A stretch of 64,000 nt of DNA from Alphaproteobacteria bacterium (GTDB lineage Bacteria > Pseudomonadota > Alphaproteobacteria > TMED109), in NCBI GenBank assembly GCA_022825705.1, contig JAJDWH010000010.1:124001-188000 (forward strand), in the 5' to 3' direction. A program made the position numbers and the translations under genes. Positions 7,758 to 16,925 of the stretch are shown here, piece after piece (position 1 is the first letter of the stretch; every line of letters begins with the position of its first letter). The notes beneath the pieces are model-generated. The model was not told the origin of the DNA. It saw only the letters and a list, made by a program, of their open reading frames with translations, and did not search any database.

Positions 7758-9175
7758 GGCTGGTGCCGCGGAGCCTCGCGGGCCAGCTCACGCTGCTGCT
7801 CCTCCTGACCCTCGTCGTGGCGCAAGGTGTCGCCGTCGCGCTCTTCGCTTGGGAACGCGTCGAGGCTGTGCGGCATGCGCACCGCGACAATGTCATCACT
7901 CGGACGGCGAGTGTGGCGCAGTTGCTTGCGGACACATCGCCGGCGCTGCACGGCACCGTCGTCGCGGCAGCCAGCACGCATCGCACGCGGTTTTCGCTGA
8001 CTGGGGAGCCGCTCGTCCGCACCGCGGGGGCGGGCGGACCGGCCGCCGGCATTGCCCGCGAACTGGCTGCCGCGCTCGGCGTCGATCGCGGGCAGGTCAG
8101 GGTTGGGCCGGTGCGGGCGCGCTTCGTGGACGACGACGGGGACGATGACCACCACGACGACCACCTGGACGACGATGACGACGACCGGTTCCACGGTCAT
8201 GACCACGATGACGGGCACGCATCCTGGCGGTTCCGGTGGTTTGCGGCGTCGGTGGCGCTGCCGGACGGGCGGTGGCTCAACGTCGCCGTGGCGCCGCCGC
8301 CGGGCGCGCCTTGGGGCGTGACGTTTCTGATGTCGTTCATCCTCTCTGCGCTCGGCACCGCGGGCGTCGCGGTCGTCATGGGACGCCGGATTGCGCGCCC
8401 CATGCGGCGCCTGGCGGCGGCGGCGAGCCAGTTCGGACGGGGCGAGGACGTGGAGCCCCTGCCGGAGGCCGGCCCGTCGGACGTCCAGGCCACGATCCGG
8501 GCCTTCAACGTGATGCGCGAACGGCTGGACCGGTATGTCCGCGACCGGATGGCCATGCTGGCGGCGGTCTCGCACGACCTCCGCACACCGATCACGAGCC
8601 TGCGTCTGCACGCCGAGTTGATCGACGACGCGGACACGCGCCGGAAGATGATCAGCGCGCTCGACGAGATGCAGCGGATGACCGAGGAGATGCTGGCATT
8701 CGTCCGGGCGGACCTGCGGCGGGAACGGACGGAGAGGATGGACTTGCCGGCCTTGGTCGACAGCGTGGTCGCCGACCTTGCGGACCTTGGCCATGCCGTT
8801 TCGGCCGAGGTGTCGGAGCGGATCGTGGTGGTGGCCCGACCGACGGCACTCCGCCGCGCGCTCAGGAACCTGCTGGAGAATGCGGCCATCCACGGCGGCC
8901 GGGGCACTGCGCGGGTCGTCCGCGTGGAGGGCGGGTGCACGGAGGTCGTCATCGAGGACGCGGGCCCGGGCATCCCGGAAGGCGAGCGGGAACGCGTGTT
9001 CGAGCCCTTTGTCCGGCTGGAGGAATCGCGAAGCCGTGACACGGGAGGAACCGGGCTGGGCCTCGCCATCGCGCGGAGCATCGTCCGTGCCCACGGTGGC
9101 GACATTCAGCTGGAGAACATTGTGGACGGCGGGCTCCGGGTGAGGGTTGTGCTGCCCGAGGACGACGACGCCTGA
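7754..9175 (+). CDS. Sensor histidine kinase with Asp/His-rich periplasmic loop
   Basis: This 473-aa membrane kinase starts at the ATG overlapping the regulator's stop. A first transmembrane helix (LTLLLLLTLVVAQGVAVALF) precedes a periplasmic domain. Within it, residues about 125-156 are almost entirely Asp and His, including a DDDGDDDHHDDHLDDDDDD run. A second helix (GVTFLMSFILSALGTAGVAV), a HAMP region, HisKA with His274 in AVSHDLRTP, and an ATPase domain (LRNLLENAAIHGG, DAGPGIPEGE, GTGLGLAIA) follow. The loop looks like a low-affinity divalent-cation sensor (Ca, Zn, Ni or Cu). With the EF-hand protein next door, calcium is a reasonable first guess, but the metal is inference. Confidence 0.94.
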   Translation: MRLVPRSLAGQLTLLLLLTLVVAQGVAVALFAWERVEAVRHAHRDNVITRTASVAQLLADTSPALHGTVVAAASTHRTRFSLTGEPLVRTAGAGGPAAGIARELAAALGVDRGQVRVGPVRARFVDDDGDDDHHDDHLDDDDDDRFHGHDHDDGHASWRFRWFAASVALPDGRWLNVAVAPPPGAPWGVTFLMSFILSALGTAGVAVVMGRRIARPMRRLAAAASQFGRGEDVEPLPEAGPSDVQATIRAFNVMRERLDRYVRDRMAMLAAVSHDLRTPITSLRLHAELIDDADTRRKMISALDEMQRMTEEMLAFVRADLRRERTERMDLPALVDSVVADLADLGHAVSAEVSERIVVVARPTALRRALRNLLENAAIHGGRGTARVVRVEGGCTEVVIEDAGPGIPEGERERVFEPFVRLEESRSRDTGGTGLGLAIARSIVRAHGGDIQLENIVDGGLRVRVVLPEDDDA

Positions 9176-9254
9176 GGCCTGCTGAACGAGGTACCGATCC
9201 TGTGGGTCTCGCGAGGGTCGGCGAAGCGATCGACACGACCCATGAGAACGGCCC

Positions 9255-9270
9255 CCCTCAAGCTTGAGGG
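9255..9270. terminator. Perfect 16-bp palindrome after the two-component operon
   Basis: CCCTCAAGCTTGAGGG is a perfect inverted repeat 80 bases after the kinase stop. It has no T-run, so it may be a weak or Rho-assisted terminator, or an operator. Confidence 0.35.
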
Positions 9271-9428
9271 CGTCTCACCAGCTGGCCACAGGCCATGCAT
9301 GTGAAACTCGTCTGGCTTCGGGTGCGGAGCGCGGGCCCATGACGAAGGCGCAGGAAGTCAGCGCGTTTTTCGCCGTTCCCCGGCCTGGTACCGTGTTGCG
9401 TGGACGGCAGTGGGCGCAATGCAGACCT

Positions 9429-9830
9429 TTAGGAGTCTTGGGAAACCCCCATTACGCGAAATCCGAGTACGGCAGCTACCGAAGCCTGTCGCACATCCAG
9501 TGTTGCAACCGTCAGGGCGCCGGGATGCGGGGAGATGTAGAGAGCGGTCGCCAAATGCCAGAGATCCGCGCCGCGCAGGTATCCGGCCTCCAGAACCGAC
9601 GTCAGCTCCTCTGTAAGGGGCCGGTCGGGGAGGATCCAATCGATTCCTGCGACGACGTGCTCCCGGAAGTCGACGTGCTCGCGCGCGAACGTCGACCGCA
9701 ACTCGGCTTCAAGCAAGTTGGACGAGACGAGGCGCGCACAAGCATTAAGGTGCCGGGCCAAACCGGAGGCACCCGGTTCATCAAGAGTGATGGCTATCAG
9801 CGCGGAAGAGTCGACGTAGGCGACGCTCAT
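9429..9830 (-). CDS. PIN-domain toxin (VapC family)
   Basis: This 133-aa protein is a typical PIN ribonuclease. The acidic active-site residues are Asp7 (YVDSSALI), Glu41, Asp89 (RGADLWHLATAL) and Asp112 (TLDVRQ). VapC toxins cleave tRNA or rRNA and stop growth when the antitoxin is lost. The start overlaps the antitoxin stop by 4 bp, giving the normal antitoxin-then-toxin order. All key residues are present, so this module looks intact, unlike most of its neighbours. Confidence 0.92.
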   Translation of the reverse strand: MSVAYVDSSALIAITLDEPGASGLARHLNACARLVSSNLLEAELRSTFAREHVDFREHVVAGIDWILPDRPLTEELTSVLEAGYLRGADLWHLATALYISPHPGALTVATLDVRQASVAAVLGFRVMGVSQDS

Positions 9831-10105
9831 TCGTCCCGCGCTTCAAGGAATCGTGCGAGTGCGCCGGGCCGGCGTTCGATGGGTCCGATGCTATTTCTTG
9901 GCACGGTTGCGTGGACCAGGCAGCCGTTGCGTTCGAGTTCTGCGAGACGCTCGTCAAGAGTGGGACTGCGCTGTTTCTTGATGGCGCGGATTTCTGCCAC
10001 CGGCTCTCCGCGGAAGGAAACCGTAACTGTCTTCCCATCGCGCACTTGGCGGAGGACTTCAGAGAAACGGGCCTTCGCCTCGTATACGGAATACGTGATC
10101 GCCAT
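9827..10105 (-). CDS. Phd/YefM-type antitoxin of the PIN toxin
   Basis: This 92-aa protein opens with the Phd/YefM pattern (YSVYEAKARFSEVLRQVRDG, then VTVSFRGEPVAEI), a dimeric DNA-binding fold. The tail should wrap the PIN toxin. I chose the start at 10105 over 10135 because the family begins with this MAITYSVYEAK-like sequence and because the earlier start would run through the repeated TGACTAG operator. It is translationally coupled to the toxin downstream. Confidence 0.88.
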   Translation of the reverse strand: MAITYSVYEAKARFSEVLRQVRDGKTVTVSFRGEPVAEIRAIKKQRSPTLDERLAELERNGCLVHATVPRNSIGPIERRPGALARFLEARDE

Positions 10106-10118
10106 GAGGGGACCATAA

Positions 10119-10134
10119 CTAGTCAGGCTAGTCA
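10119..10134. promoter_or_regulatory. Direct repeat upstream of the Phd-type antitoxin
   Basis: CTAGTCA occurs at 10119-10125 and 10128-10134, a 9-bp period, 14 bases upstream of the antitoxin start. Phd-type antitoxins repress their own promoters from short repeats, so this is a candidate operator. Confidence 0.4.
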
Positions 10135-10202
10135 TAGCAAGGTTCCGACAGGATACATCGTGGCCGTCAAATCGCCATCTCAGTCCGACCTGTCAACTAA
10201 TC

Positions 10203-10370
10203 GATATACGTCCCTTCGCGAAGAGCGACCGTGAGAACCTTCGGCGCAAGGAACCTACGGCGCTGCGGACGCTGGCGGACGAGATGCTCGGGCTGGGCAA
10301 CTCTGCCCTGGAGGCGATGCTGTTGAACGGGACGATTAGCGAGGTGGACTGCAATGACCAAGCAGTATGA
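10203..10370 (+). pseudogene. HigB/RelE-like toxin, N-terminally truncated
   Basis: The frame reads RPFAKSDRENLRRKEPTALR, then LADEMLGLGNSALEAMLLNG and ISEVD. This matches the C-terminal half of HigB-like (RelE superfamily) toxins, which carry an FAKN-D-N segment followed by a helix ending in an acidic EVD. No start codon or N-terminal half exists upstream. The frame ends inside the start of the HigA-like antitoxin, the normal toxin-antitoxin overlap. The toxin has been deleted while the antitoxin stays intact, a common survival pattern. Confidence 0.6.
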
Positions 10371-10671
10371 GAGCGAAATACCGGCTTCGGTGCACGAGAC
10401 CGCGCTTGGCATGACGGAGGCGGGCGTCATGTCGAAGCGGACCATGCGCAAGTTCGATGAGATGTGCCTCACACTGGTCGAGGAGATGACGCCGGAGGCG
10501 ATCCGCGAGCTGCGGCTGCGCGAGCATGCGAGTCAGGCGATATTCGCGCGCTACCTCAACGTGACGACGGGTCTGGTGAGTCAGTGGGAGTGCGGCGAGA
10601 AGCGCCTGCGTGGGGCCTCGCTGAAATTGCCGACGCTGGTGGCGAAGAACGGCCTCGGGGCGGTGGCCTGA
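10354..10671 (+). CDS. HigA-like XRE-family antitoxin
   Basis: This 105-aa protein has a C-terminal helix-turn-helix of the Xre/Cro type (ASQAIFARYLNVTTGLVSQW, then GEKRLRGASLKL). The whole sequence matches the antitoxin that normally follows a HigB-like toxin. Its start lies inside the truncated toxin frame. With the toxin gone it may persist as an orphan repressor. No other partner is visible nearby. Confidence 0.85.
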   Translation: MTKQYESEIPASVHETALGMTEAGVMSKRTMRKFDEMCLTLVEEMTPEAIRELRLREHASQAIFARYLNVTTGLVSQWECGEKRLRGASLKLPTLVAKNGLGAVA

Positions 10672-10842
10672 CCGCGGATGATGGCAATATGAGCCCGCCT
10701 GCGAGGCCCTTCCTGTCCCCGATCCTAGTGTTCTGTGTCTCGCAGAGGGTGCTGATCGTTACCGGGAACAATGGTGTCCTTGCTCCTGAAGCGACCATCT
10801 CGTTGTTCTGTAGTCAGTTCGCCGCCGCCTTGGTTCCTAATG
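10672..10842. other. Short non-coding gap before tRNA-Arg
   Basis: No gene or clear signal is visible between the HigA-like gene and the tRNA. The small overlapping frames show no family features. Confidence 0.6.
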
Positions 10843-10919
<77 letters not shown>

Positions 10920-10987
10920 GTTCCTTGGCAGCATAGCCGGGGACGGCCGCGACCTGCCTGCGGCCGGCACTGACACTGCCGGCCGGG

Positions 10988-11467
10988 TCAGACGGAATCC
11001 TCGGCCGCACATTGCCCGACGGCGGGGCCGTTCCGGATCAGCACGACCATGAACTTGGTCTTGGACACCGGCCACGTCTCCAGCCCGACATCTTGTTCCC
11101 AGTAGGCGGTTCCGACCTCCGGACGTCCGTGACTCGGCGGCCCGAACTCGTGCTCCAGGATCGCGAGAAGCCGGCGAAAGCGCCGCAGCACATCGCCCCG
11201 GTGGTACCGGGTGGTCGCCGTGCGGATCTGTTGGAGGCCGTGCCCGTCGCAGTACACGGCCGTGAACGAGCGGGCATCGGAGAGCGGGGCGGTGTCGAGA
11301 TCAAGGAGGATTCTGATCTCGGCTCCCTGCCGCTCTGCCACCGCTGCCACGGCAGCCGGATCCGGTGCGTCCCCCCAGTTATATCCGGCCGGAAGACCGA
11401 ACGGTCCTTCCGCTGCCGCGGGTGCCGCAATCGCGGCAACCAGCACCGCAAACACAAGAAACTGCAT
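10988..11467 (-). CDS. Uncharacterised exported protein
   Basis: This 159-aa protein begins with a clear signal peptide (MQFLVFAVLVAAIAAPAAA), so it is probably periplasmic. I do not recognise the family. The mature part contains a mixed alpha/beta-looking region with LLDLDTAPLSDARSF, YWEQDVGLETWPVS and KFMVVLI, and two Cys residues (one in VYCDG, one in GQCAA near the end) that could pair. It stands alone between the tRNA and the beta-oxidation genes, on the opposite strand to the latter. Confidence 0.7.
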   Translation of the reverse strand: MQFLVFAVLVAAIAAPAAAEGPFGLPAGYNWGDAPDPAAVAAVAERQGAEIRILLDLDTAPLSDARSFTAVYCDGHGLQQIRTATTRYHRGDVLRRFRRLLAILEHEFGPPSHGRPEVGTAYWEQDVGLETWPVSKTKFMVVLIRNGPAVGQCAAEDSV

Positions 11468-11568
11468 GGTTGGAGCCGCCTGAATTTCGACTTCGGACGA
11501 TTATACTGCCGCCTCGCCCTATGGCTCGCAGACTGTATTCCCGCCGTTCGAGGGGGAGAGGATTATCA

Positions 11569-13668
11569 ATGGCCAGTCCGGTAACTTGGGAGCGGCGGGG
11601 ACGCGTCAGCGTGATCACCGTCAACAATCCCCCCGTCAATGCGCTCGCGCAACCCGTGCGCGAAGGCATGCTTCGCTGCTTCAACGAATCGGTGGCCGAT
11701 CCTGCAGTCGAGGCCATCGTTCTCACGGGCGGCGGTCGCACGTTCATGGCGGGTGCCGACATCAACGAGTTCGGGAAGCCCATGCGGGAACCCGGCCTCG
11801 GGAAGGTCATTGACGGCTACGAGTCGTCCGACAAACCCACGATCGCTGCAGTGCACGGGACCCCGCTCGGCGGCGGCCTCGAGGTCGCCATGGGATGTCA
11901 GGCTCGTGTCGCGCATCCCAAGACGCGCCTCGGGCTGCCGGAAGTGAAGCTCGGCCTGCTGCCCGGAGCGGGGGGTACGCAACGGCTCCCGCGCCTGGTC
12001 GGCGTCGAGCGGGCGCTGGAGATGATCACGTCGGGAGACCCCATTCCGGCACCGCTGGCACTGGAGCTCGGCCTCGTCGACGAGATCGCCGAGGGCGATC
12101 ACGTGGCGGCGGCAATCGCGTACGCGGAACGGGTGCTCGACGGCCAGGCGACGGCAGGAGCGACACGCGCGCGTGACGAGAAGGTGCAGGGCGTCGACGA
12201 AGCGATCTTCGACAAGGCCAGGGAGAAGCTGGCCCGGGTCGCCCGCGGGCGAGAGGGGCCGCTTCGCTGTGTCGAGGCTGTGCGGGGATCGGTCACCCTG
12301 CCGTTCGACGAGGGCATCACCAACGAACGGCGCCTGTTCGTGGAGTGCCACGATTCCGAGGAGTCCCCGGCGCTCATTCACGCGTTTTTCTCCGAGCGCG
12401 CGGCCAACAAGATCGACGACGTCCCCAAGACGACCCCCACCCGGCCAATCAAGAGTGCCGCGGTGATTGGCGCGGGCACCATGGGCGGCGGGATTGCCAT
12501 GAACTTCGCCAACGTCGGGATCCCGGTTCGCATCATGGATACGGATCGGGCATCGCTAGCGCGCGGGCTCGGCGTCGTGCGCGGCAACTACCAGCGTGCC
12601 GTGGACCGGGGCCGGATGCCGCAGGCGGCGCTCGACGCGCGCATGGAATTGATTCAGGGCGTCAGCGACATCGACGCACTCGCCGAAGCCGACATCGTGA
12701 TCGAGGCGGTGTTCGAGGACATGCCGGTCAAGCAGACGGTCTTCACGGCGCTTGACAAGGTGATGCGGGAAGGGGCGATTCTCGCGACCAACACCTCGAC
12801 GCTCGACATCGATGCCATTGCGGCCACCACCCGGCGGCCCGAGGAAGTGATCGGGACCCATTTCTTCAGCCCGGCCAACGTCATGCGGTTGCTGGAGATC
12901 GTCCGGGGCTCCAAGACATCGGCCGAGGTCATCGCGAGCGCCATGGCCCTGGCGCGCACCATCCGGAAGGTGGGCGTGCTGGTTGGCAACTGCGACGGGT
13001 TCGTGGGCAATCGCATGTTTCACGAGTACATCCGGCAGGCCCAGTTCCTCGTGGAACGCGGCGCCCTCCCCGAGCAGGTGGACCGGGCGGCCTACGCCTT
13101 CGGTTGGGCGATGGGGCCGCTGGCCGTGAGCGACCTCGCCGGGAATGACGTCGGCTGGTACATCCGTAAACGCCACATCGCAGAAGGCTTGTACAAAGGC
13201 GGCGGCTACACCGGCGCCGTCGCCGATGCCCTGTGTGAGCAGGGAAGGTACGGCCAGAAGGTCGGCAAGGGGTGGTACCTGTACGAAGAGGGCAGCCGCA
13301 GAGGAAGCCCGGACCCCGAGGTCGAGGAGATCATCCTCCGGGTAAGCCGCGAGCAGAAAGTGAACCGCCGGACGTTCGATGACGAGGAAGTTCTGGCCCG
13401 TCTGCACGGCGCGTTGGTCAATGAGGGGTCACGGATCCTCGAAGAGGGGTTCGCGCAGCGCGCCTCCGACATCGACGTGATCTACGTGAACGGCTACGGC
13501 TACCCTGCTTGGCGTGGTGGGCCGATGTACCACGCGGAACGCCAGGGACTGGCCGCGATCGCCAGCTCGATCGCCGAATTCCGCAAGGACGAACCGGCAC
13601 TTTGGCCGGAATCGCCGCTGCTCGAGCGCCTGGCGCGCGAGGGCGGATCATTCAAGGACGCGAACTAG
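11569..13668 (+). CDS. Bifunctional enoyl-CoA hydratase / 3-hydroxyacyl-CoA dehydrogenase
   Basis: This 699-aa multifunctional beta-oxidation enzyme hydrates enoyl-CoA and oxidises the resulting 3-hydroxyacyl-CoA. The N-terminal crotonase domain (residues 1-190) shows [24 protein letters not shown] and [20 protein letters not shown]. The NAD-binding dehydrogenase domain starts near residue 300 ([20 protein letters not shown]), with the catalytic [17 protein letters not shown], and C-terminal dehydrogenase domains follow. The arrangement resembles the peroxisomal-type multifunctional enzyme. The start at 11569 has a GGGGAGAGG site; the open frame further upstream is not needed. The thiolase follows 35 bases on, so the two form an operon. 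Confidence 0.95.
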   Translation: MASPVTWERRGRVSVITVNNPPVNALAQPVREGMLRCFNESVADPAVEAIVLTGGGRTFMAGADINEFGKPMREPGLGKVIDGYESSDKPTIAAVHGTPLGGGLEVAMGCQARVAHPKTRLGLPEVKLGLLPGAGGTQRLPRLVGVERALEMITSGDPIPAPLALELGLVDEIAEGDHVAAAIAYAERVLDGQATAGATRARDEKVQGVDEAIFDKAREKLARVARGREGPLRCVEAVRGSVTLPFDEGITNERRLFVECHDSEESPALIHAFFSERAANKIDDVPKTTPTRPIKSAAVIGAGTMGGGIAMNFANVGIPVRIMDTDRASLARGLGVVRGNYQRAVDRGRMPQAALDARMELIQGVSDIDALAEADIVIEAVFEDMPVKQTVFTALDKVMREGAILATNTSTLDIDAIAATTRRPEEVIGTHFFSPANVMRLLEIVRGSKTSAEVIASAMALARTIRKVGVLVGNCDGFVGNRMFHEYIRQAQFLVERGALPEQVDRAAYAFGWAMGPLAVSDLAGNDVGWYIRKRHIAEGLYKGGGYTGAVADALCEQGRYGQKVGKGWYLYEEGSRRGSPDPEVEEIILRVSREQKVNRRTFDDEEVLARLHGALVNEGSRILEEGFAQRASDIDVIYVNGYGYPAWRGGPMYHAERQGLAAIASSIAEFRKDEPALWPESPLLERLAREGGSFKDAN

Positions 13669-13703
13669 GCGGACGGTTTCCGCCCTCGAAGGAGAATCTT
13701 TTC

Positions 13704-14888
13704 ATGCCTGAAGCTGTTATCGCCTCGACGGCGCGCACCCCGATCGGCAAGGCCTACCGGGGCGCCTTCAACAACACGCACGGGGCCGAGCTCGGCGGGC
13801 ACGCCATCCGTCACTCGGTGGATCGCGCCGGCGTCGAGCCCGGTGAGGTCGAGGATGTCCTCATGGGTTGCGCCATGCCCGAAGGAGCGACCGGCGGCAA
13901 CATCGCTCGACAGTGCGCGATCCGCGGCGGTCTTCCGGTGGAGGTGGCGGGAGCCACGGTCAACCGGTTCTGCTCGTCCGGGATGCAGGCAATCGCAATG
14001 GCGGCGCAGCGGGTGCTGGTCGACCGCGTCCCCATCATGGTGGCGGGCGGGCTCGAATCGATCAGCCTGGTGCAGAACGAGCACGCCAACGACTTTCGGG
14101 CGCAGGACATCTGGATCAACGAGCACAAGCCCGAACTGTATTTCAGCATGATCCAGACGGCGGAGGTCGTCGCCGACCGCTACGGGGTCAGCCGCGAGAA
14201 CCAGGATGAGTACGCGCTGTCGTCGCAGATGCGGACGGCCGCCGCGCAGCAGGCGGGTCGCCTTGACGACGAGATCGTCCCGCTTCCCTCGGTCAAGCTG
14301 GTCCAGGACAGGGAGACCGGGGACATTTCGGAAGTCGCGGTGACCCTCGAGCGCGATGAAGGCAATCGCCCGTCCACCACGGCCGAGGGCCTGGCCGGGC
14401 TCGACCCGGTGATGGGACCGGACAAGTGCATCACCGCTGGAAACGCCAGCCAGCTGTCGGACGGCGCGTCGGCGTGCGTGGTCATGGACTCCGCAGAAGC
14501 GGAGAAGCGGGGTGTCGAGCCGCTCGGCATTTTTCGGGGACTTTCGGTGTCCGGCCTCGAGCCGGACGAGATGGGAATCGGGCCGGTACGGGCGGTTCCC
14601 CGCCTGCTTCAGCGACACGGTCTCAGCATCGACGACATCGACCTCTGGGAGCTCAACGAGGCCTTTGCAGTACAGGCGCTGCACTGCCGCGAGGAACTCG
14701 GGATTGATCCCGAGAAGTACAACGTCGACGGCGGTGCGATTTCGATCGGGCATCCGTACGGCATGTCCGGTTCAAGGCTGGTCGGGCACGCCCTGATCGA
14801 GGGCCGTCGCCGCGGCGCGAAGCACGTCGTGTGCACCATGTGCATCGGCGGTGGCATGGGGGCCGCAGGACTGTTCGAGGTCTGCTGA
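13704..14888 (+). CDS. Acetyl-CoA acyltransferase (thiolase)
   Basis: This 394-aa thiolase cleaves 3-ketoacyl-CoA, the last step of beta-oxidation, and so completes the cycle started by the upstream enzyme. The nucleophilic Cys90 is in [16 protein letters not shown]. The His motif is [19 protein letters not shown] and the second catalytic Cys is in [18 protein letters not shown]. The start has GAAGGAG about eight bases before the ATG. It has full family length. An acyl-CoA dehydrogenase, which would supply the substrate chain, is not present in this window. Confidence 0.95.
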   Translation: MPEAVIASTARTPIGKAYRGAFNNTHGAELGGHAIRHSVDRAGVEPGEVEDVLMGCAMPEGATGGNIARQCAIRGGLPVEVAGATVNRFCSSGMQAIAMAAQRVLVDRVPIMVAGGLESISLVQNEHANDFRAQDIWINEHKPELYFSMIQTAEVVADRYGVSRENQDEYALSSQMRTAAAQQAGRLDDEIVPLPSVKLVQDRETGDISEVAVTLERDEGNRPSTTAEGLAGLDPVMGPDKCITAGNASQLSDGASACVVMDSAEAEKRGVEPLGIFRGLSVSGLEPDEMGIGPVRAVPRLLQRHGLSIDDIDLWELNEAFAVQALHCREELGIDPEKYNVDGGAISIGHPYGMSGSRLVGHALIEGRRRGAKHVVCTMCIGGGMGAAGLFEVC

Positions 14889-14895
14889 CCCACAG

Positions 14896-14933
14896 GTGGC
14901 GCCGGCGGCCGGGAGACCGGCCGTAGGCGCCAC
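14896..14933. terminator. Strong GC hairpin after the thiolase
   Basis: GTGGCGCC (14896) pairs with GGCGCCAC (14926), and an inner GCCGG/CCGGC stem strengthens the hairpin. It lies 8 bases after the thiolase stop, with no T-run. A second hairpin (GCGGGGAGGACAGCCCCCGC, about 14957) follows. This may be an operon terminator or a REP-like intergenic repeat. Confidence 0.5.
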
Positions 14934-15047
14934 CCCTACCACCGCTTGCGAGCGGAGCGGGGAGGACAGCCCCCGCCTACCGGACGGATTAGCAGGAACC
15001 GGAAGAAGTGGCCCATTCGGGTCGGTCACCGTTATTGGACGCACGGT

Positions 15048-15518
15048 ATGGAAGTGCGCATCGAAACGCTTGCCGCCATCCGCGTCGCTCGAATTCGCCA
15101 CGTCGGGCCCTACGAAGACATCGGCCCCTGCTTCGAGCGGCTGCTTGGCTGGGCAGCTGACAGCGGTAGCGGCATCGGGCGCGTCCTGTCGCTGTCTCAC
15201 GACAATCCGGAGACAACACCGGCAGAAGAATTGCGCTCCGATGCGTGCGTCGAGGTGCCGGATGCGGTCGCTCCGAAGGACGGCATCGTTCTCGAATTCG
15301 TCGTCGGCGGTCGCTACGCGATTCACACGTACCGAGGTCCCTACCAGGGCCTTCGCAAGGCTTATCGGCGTCTGTTCGAGGCGTGGCTTCCGGGAAGCGG
15401 AGAGGCAGTGGACGACCGACCGTGCATGGAGATCTATAGGAATTTGCCGTTGGACACCCCGGCGGTCCAACTCGTGACAGACATCTGCCTGCCGCTGCGC
15501 AACGCCCCCGAACACTGA
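15048..15518 (+). CDS. GyrI-like small-molecule-binding domain protein
   Basis: This 156-aa protein matches the GyrI-like fold, the ligand-binding domain also found in AraC-type regulators and in the SbmC gyrase inhibitor. It opens MEVRIETLAAIRVARIRHVG followed by PYEDIGPCFERL, and later has AIHTYRGPYQGLRKAYRRLF and CMEIYRNLP. It lacks a DNA-binding domain, so it is a stand-alone version that probably binds drugs or other hydrophobic compounds. The start at 15048 was chosen because the family begins here; 34 extra upstream codons are not conserved-looking. Confidence 0.85.
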   Translation: MEVRIETLAAIRVARIRHVGPYEDIGPCFERLLGWAADSGSGIGRVLSLSHDNPETTPAEELRSDACVEVPDAVAPKDGIVLEFVVGGRYAIHTYRGPYQGLRKAYRRLFEAWLPGSGEAVDDRPCMEIYRNLPLDTPAVQLVTDICLPLRNAPEH

Positions 15519-15597
15519 GGGGGTTGTGGGCCGCCGTTGGCGCGCCGGACCCAGCTTGGCCTTGCTCTCCGAGAGCAGAGGCGCGGCGACACCTCTG

Positions 15598-15633
15598 TTA
15601 ACAATGTTGTTAATTATCCATTGTACGGATAAT
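15598..15633. promoter_or_regulatory. Two adjacent palindromes upstream of the DUF4143 ATPase
   Basis: TTAACAATGTTGTTAA (15598-15613) has perfect 7-bp arms. It runs straight into ATTATCC-ATTGTAC-GGATAAT (15613-15633), another perfect 7-bp inverted repeat. Both are AT-rich in a GC-rich setting and end 9 bases before the ATPase start. They are likely a promoter with operators. Confidence 0.5.
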
Positions 15634-15641
15634 TTACAAGG

Positions 15642-16814
15642 ATGCTTCCAAGAATTGCTCAGCCGTTGGTCGAAAGAGCCCTCGACCGTCAGGCTGCCGT
15701 GGCGCTGATCGGGCCCAGGCAGGTCGGCAAGACGACATTGGCGTTGGAGATCGGGCGGTCGCGTGATGCCGTCTATCTTGACCTGGAAGATCGCGATGAT
15801 CGCAATCGACTCGCCGAGCCCAAGTTGTTCTTCGACCACGTGGAAGACCGGCTCGTCATTCTCGATGAAATTCATCGGATGCCAGGGTTGTTCGAGACCC
15901 TGCGCGGTGTCATCGACCGAGGACGGCGCCGGGGGAAGGGCAGGGGGCGCTTCCTAATCTTGGGATCGGCTTCGGTCGACATGCTGCGCCAACCGGGCGA
16001 AACCCTGGCCGGGCGCATCGCGTACGTGGATCTGGTGCCGCTGTCCGCCCTGGAAGTGGACGACGTGCAGGCGTCGCGCCGGCGCTTGTGGTTGCGAGGC
16101 GGCTTTCCGGACAGCTTCCTGGCGGATAGTGACCAGGACAGCATGGCGCTTCGCCGGGACTTTATCCGGACCTACCTGGAGCGAGACGTCGCGCAGTTCG
16201 GTCCAAGGGTTCCCGCCACAACCCTGGAGCGGCTGTGGACCATGCTCGCGCATCACCAGGGCGCCATCTTGAACGCTTCGGCGCTTGGTCGATCACTTGA
16301 GATCAGCACGCAAACGGTGAACCGCTACATCGACCTCTTGACCGACCTGCTGCTCGTCCGCCGGTTGTTGCCGCTCCGGGCCAACGTCGGAAAGCGTCTG
16401 GTGAAATCACCCAAGATCTACGTACGGGACAGCGGCCTGTTGCATGCCCTGCTCGGCATCGGGTCGCTCGATCAACTGGCTGGCCACCCGGTGATCGGAG
16501 CGAGTTGGGAAGGCCACGTCATCGAGACCCTGGTATCCGTTCTCTCTCCGCGCGCAACCCCGTATTTCTACCGCACCAGCGCCGGTGCGGAGATCGATCT
16601 GATGATCGAGCACGGCGACGGCAGGCGCTGGGCCATCGAGATCAAGCGCTCGCCGTCGGCCCGGGTTGGACGGGGGTTTCACCTTGCCTGCGAAGATGCG
16701 AGACCCGAGCGGGCCTTCGTCGTGCACGCAGGCGACGACCGCTATCCGTTAACCGAGACCCTGGAAGCGATCAGCGTCCGCGCGCTGGCCGCAGAACTTC
16801 GCGATCGACCGTGA
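15642..16814 (+). CDS. AAA_14/DUF4143-type ATPase
   Basis: This 390-aa protein has an N-terminal AAA-type ATPase domain with Walker A (LIGPRQVGKTTLALEI) and Walker B (RLVILDEIHRMPGLFETLR). A DUF4143 C-terminal domain shows the typical KSPKIYVRDSGLLHALLGI, then GASWEGHVIETLVSVL, and ends in a nuclease-like EIDLMIE...WAIEIKRS segment. Family function is poorly known; members are spread by transfer and have been linked to toxin-like or defence roles. A pair of palindromes directly upstream suggests tight control. Confidence 0.9.
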   Translation: MLPRIAQPLVERALDRQAAVALIGPRQVGKTTLALEIGRSRDAVYLDLEDRDDRNRLAEPKLFFDHVEDRLVILDEIHRMPGLFETLRGVIDRGRRRGKGRGRFLILGSASVDMLRQPGETLAGRIAYVDLVPLSALEVDDVQASRRRLWLRGGFPDSFLADSDQDSMALRRDFIRTYLERDVAQFGPRVPATTLERLWTMLAHHQGAILNASALGRSLEISTQTVNRYIDLLTDLLLVRRLLPLRANVGKRLVKSPKIYVRDSGLLHALLGIGSLDQLAGHPVIGASWEGHVIETLVSVLSPRATPYFYRTSAGAEIDLMIEHGDGRRWAIEIKRSPSARVGRGFHLACEDARPERAFVVHAGDDRYPLTETLEAISVRALAAELRDRP

Positions 16815-16925
16815 GGTGGATCGTGCTCTCCGGTGAAACAATCAGGCCCGCTGTCCCGCCGCCGGCGCATGGCGATCGGCGACGGGTAACAGCGCGCCGG
16901 AACGGGGTAGGAAGCTGACTGGCGC

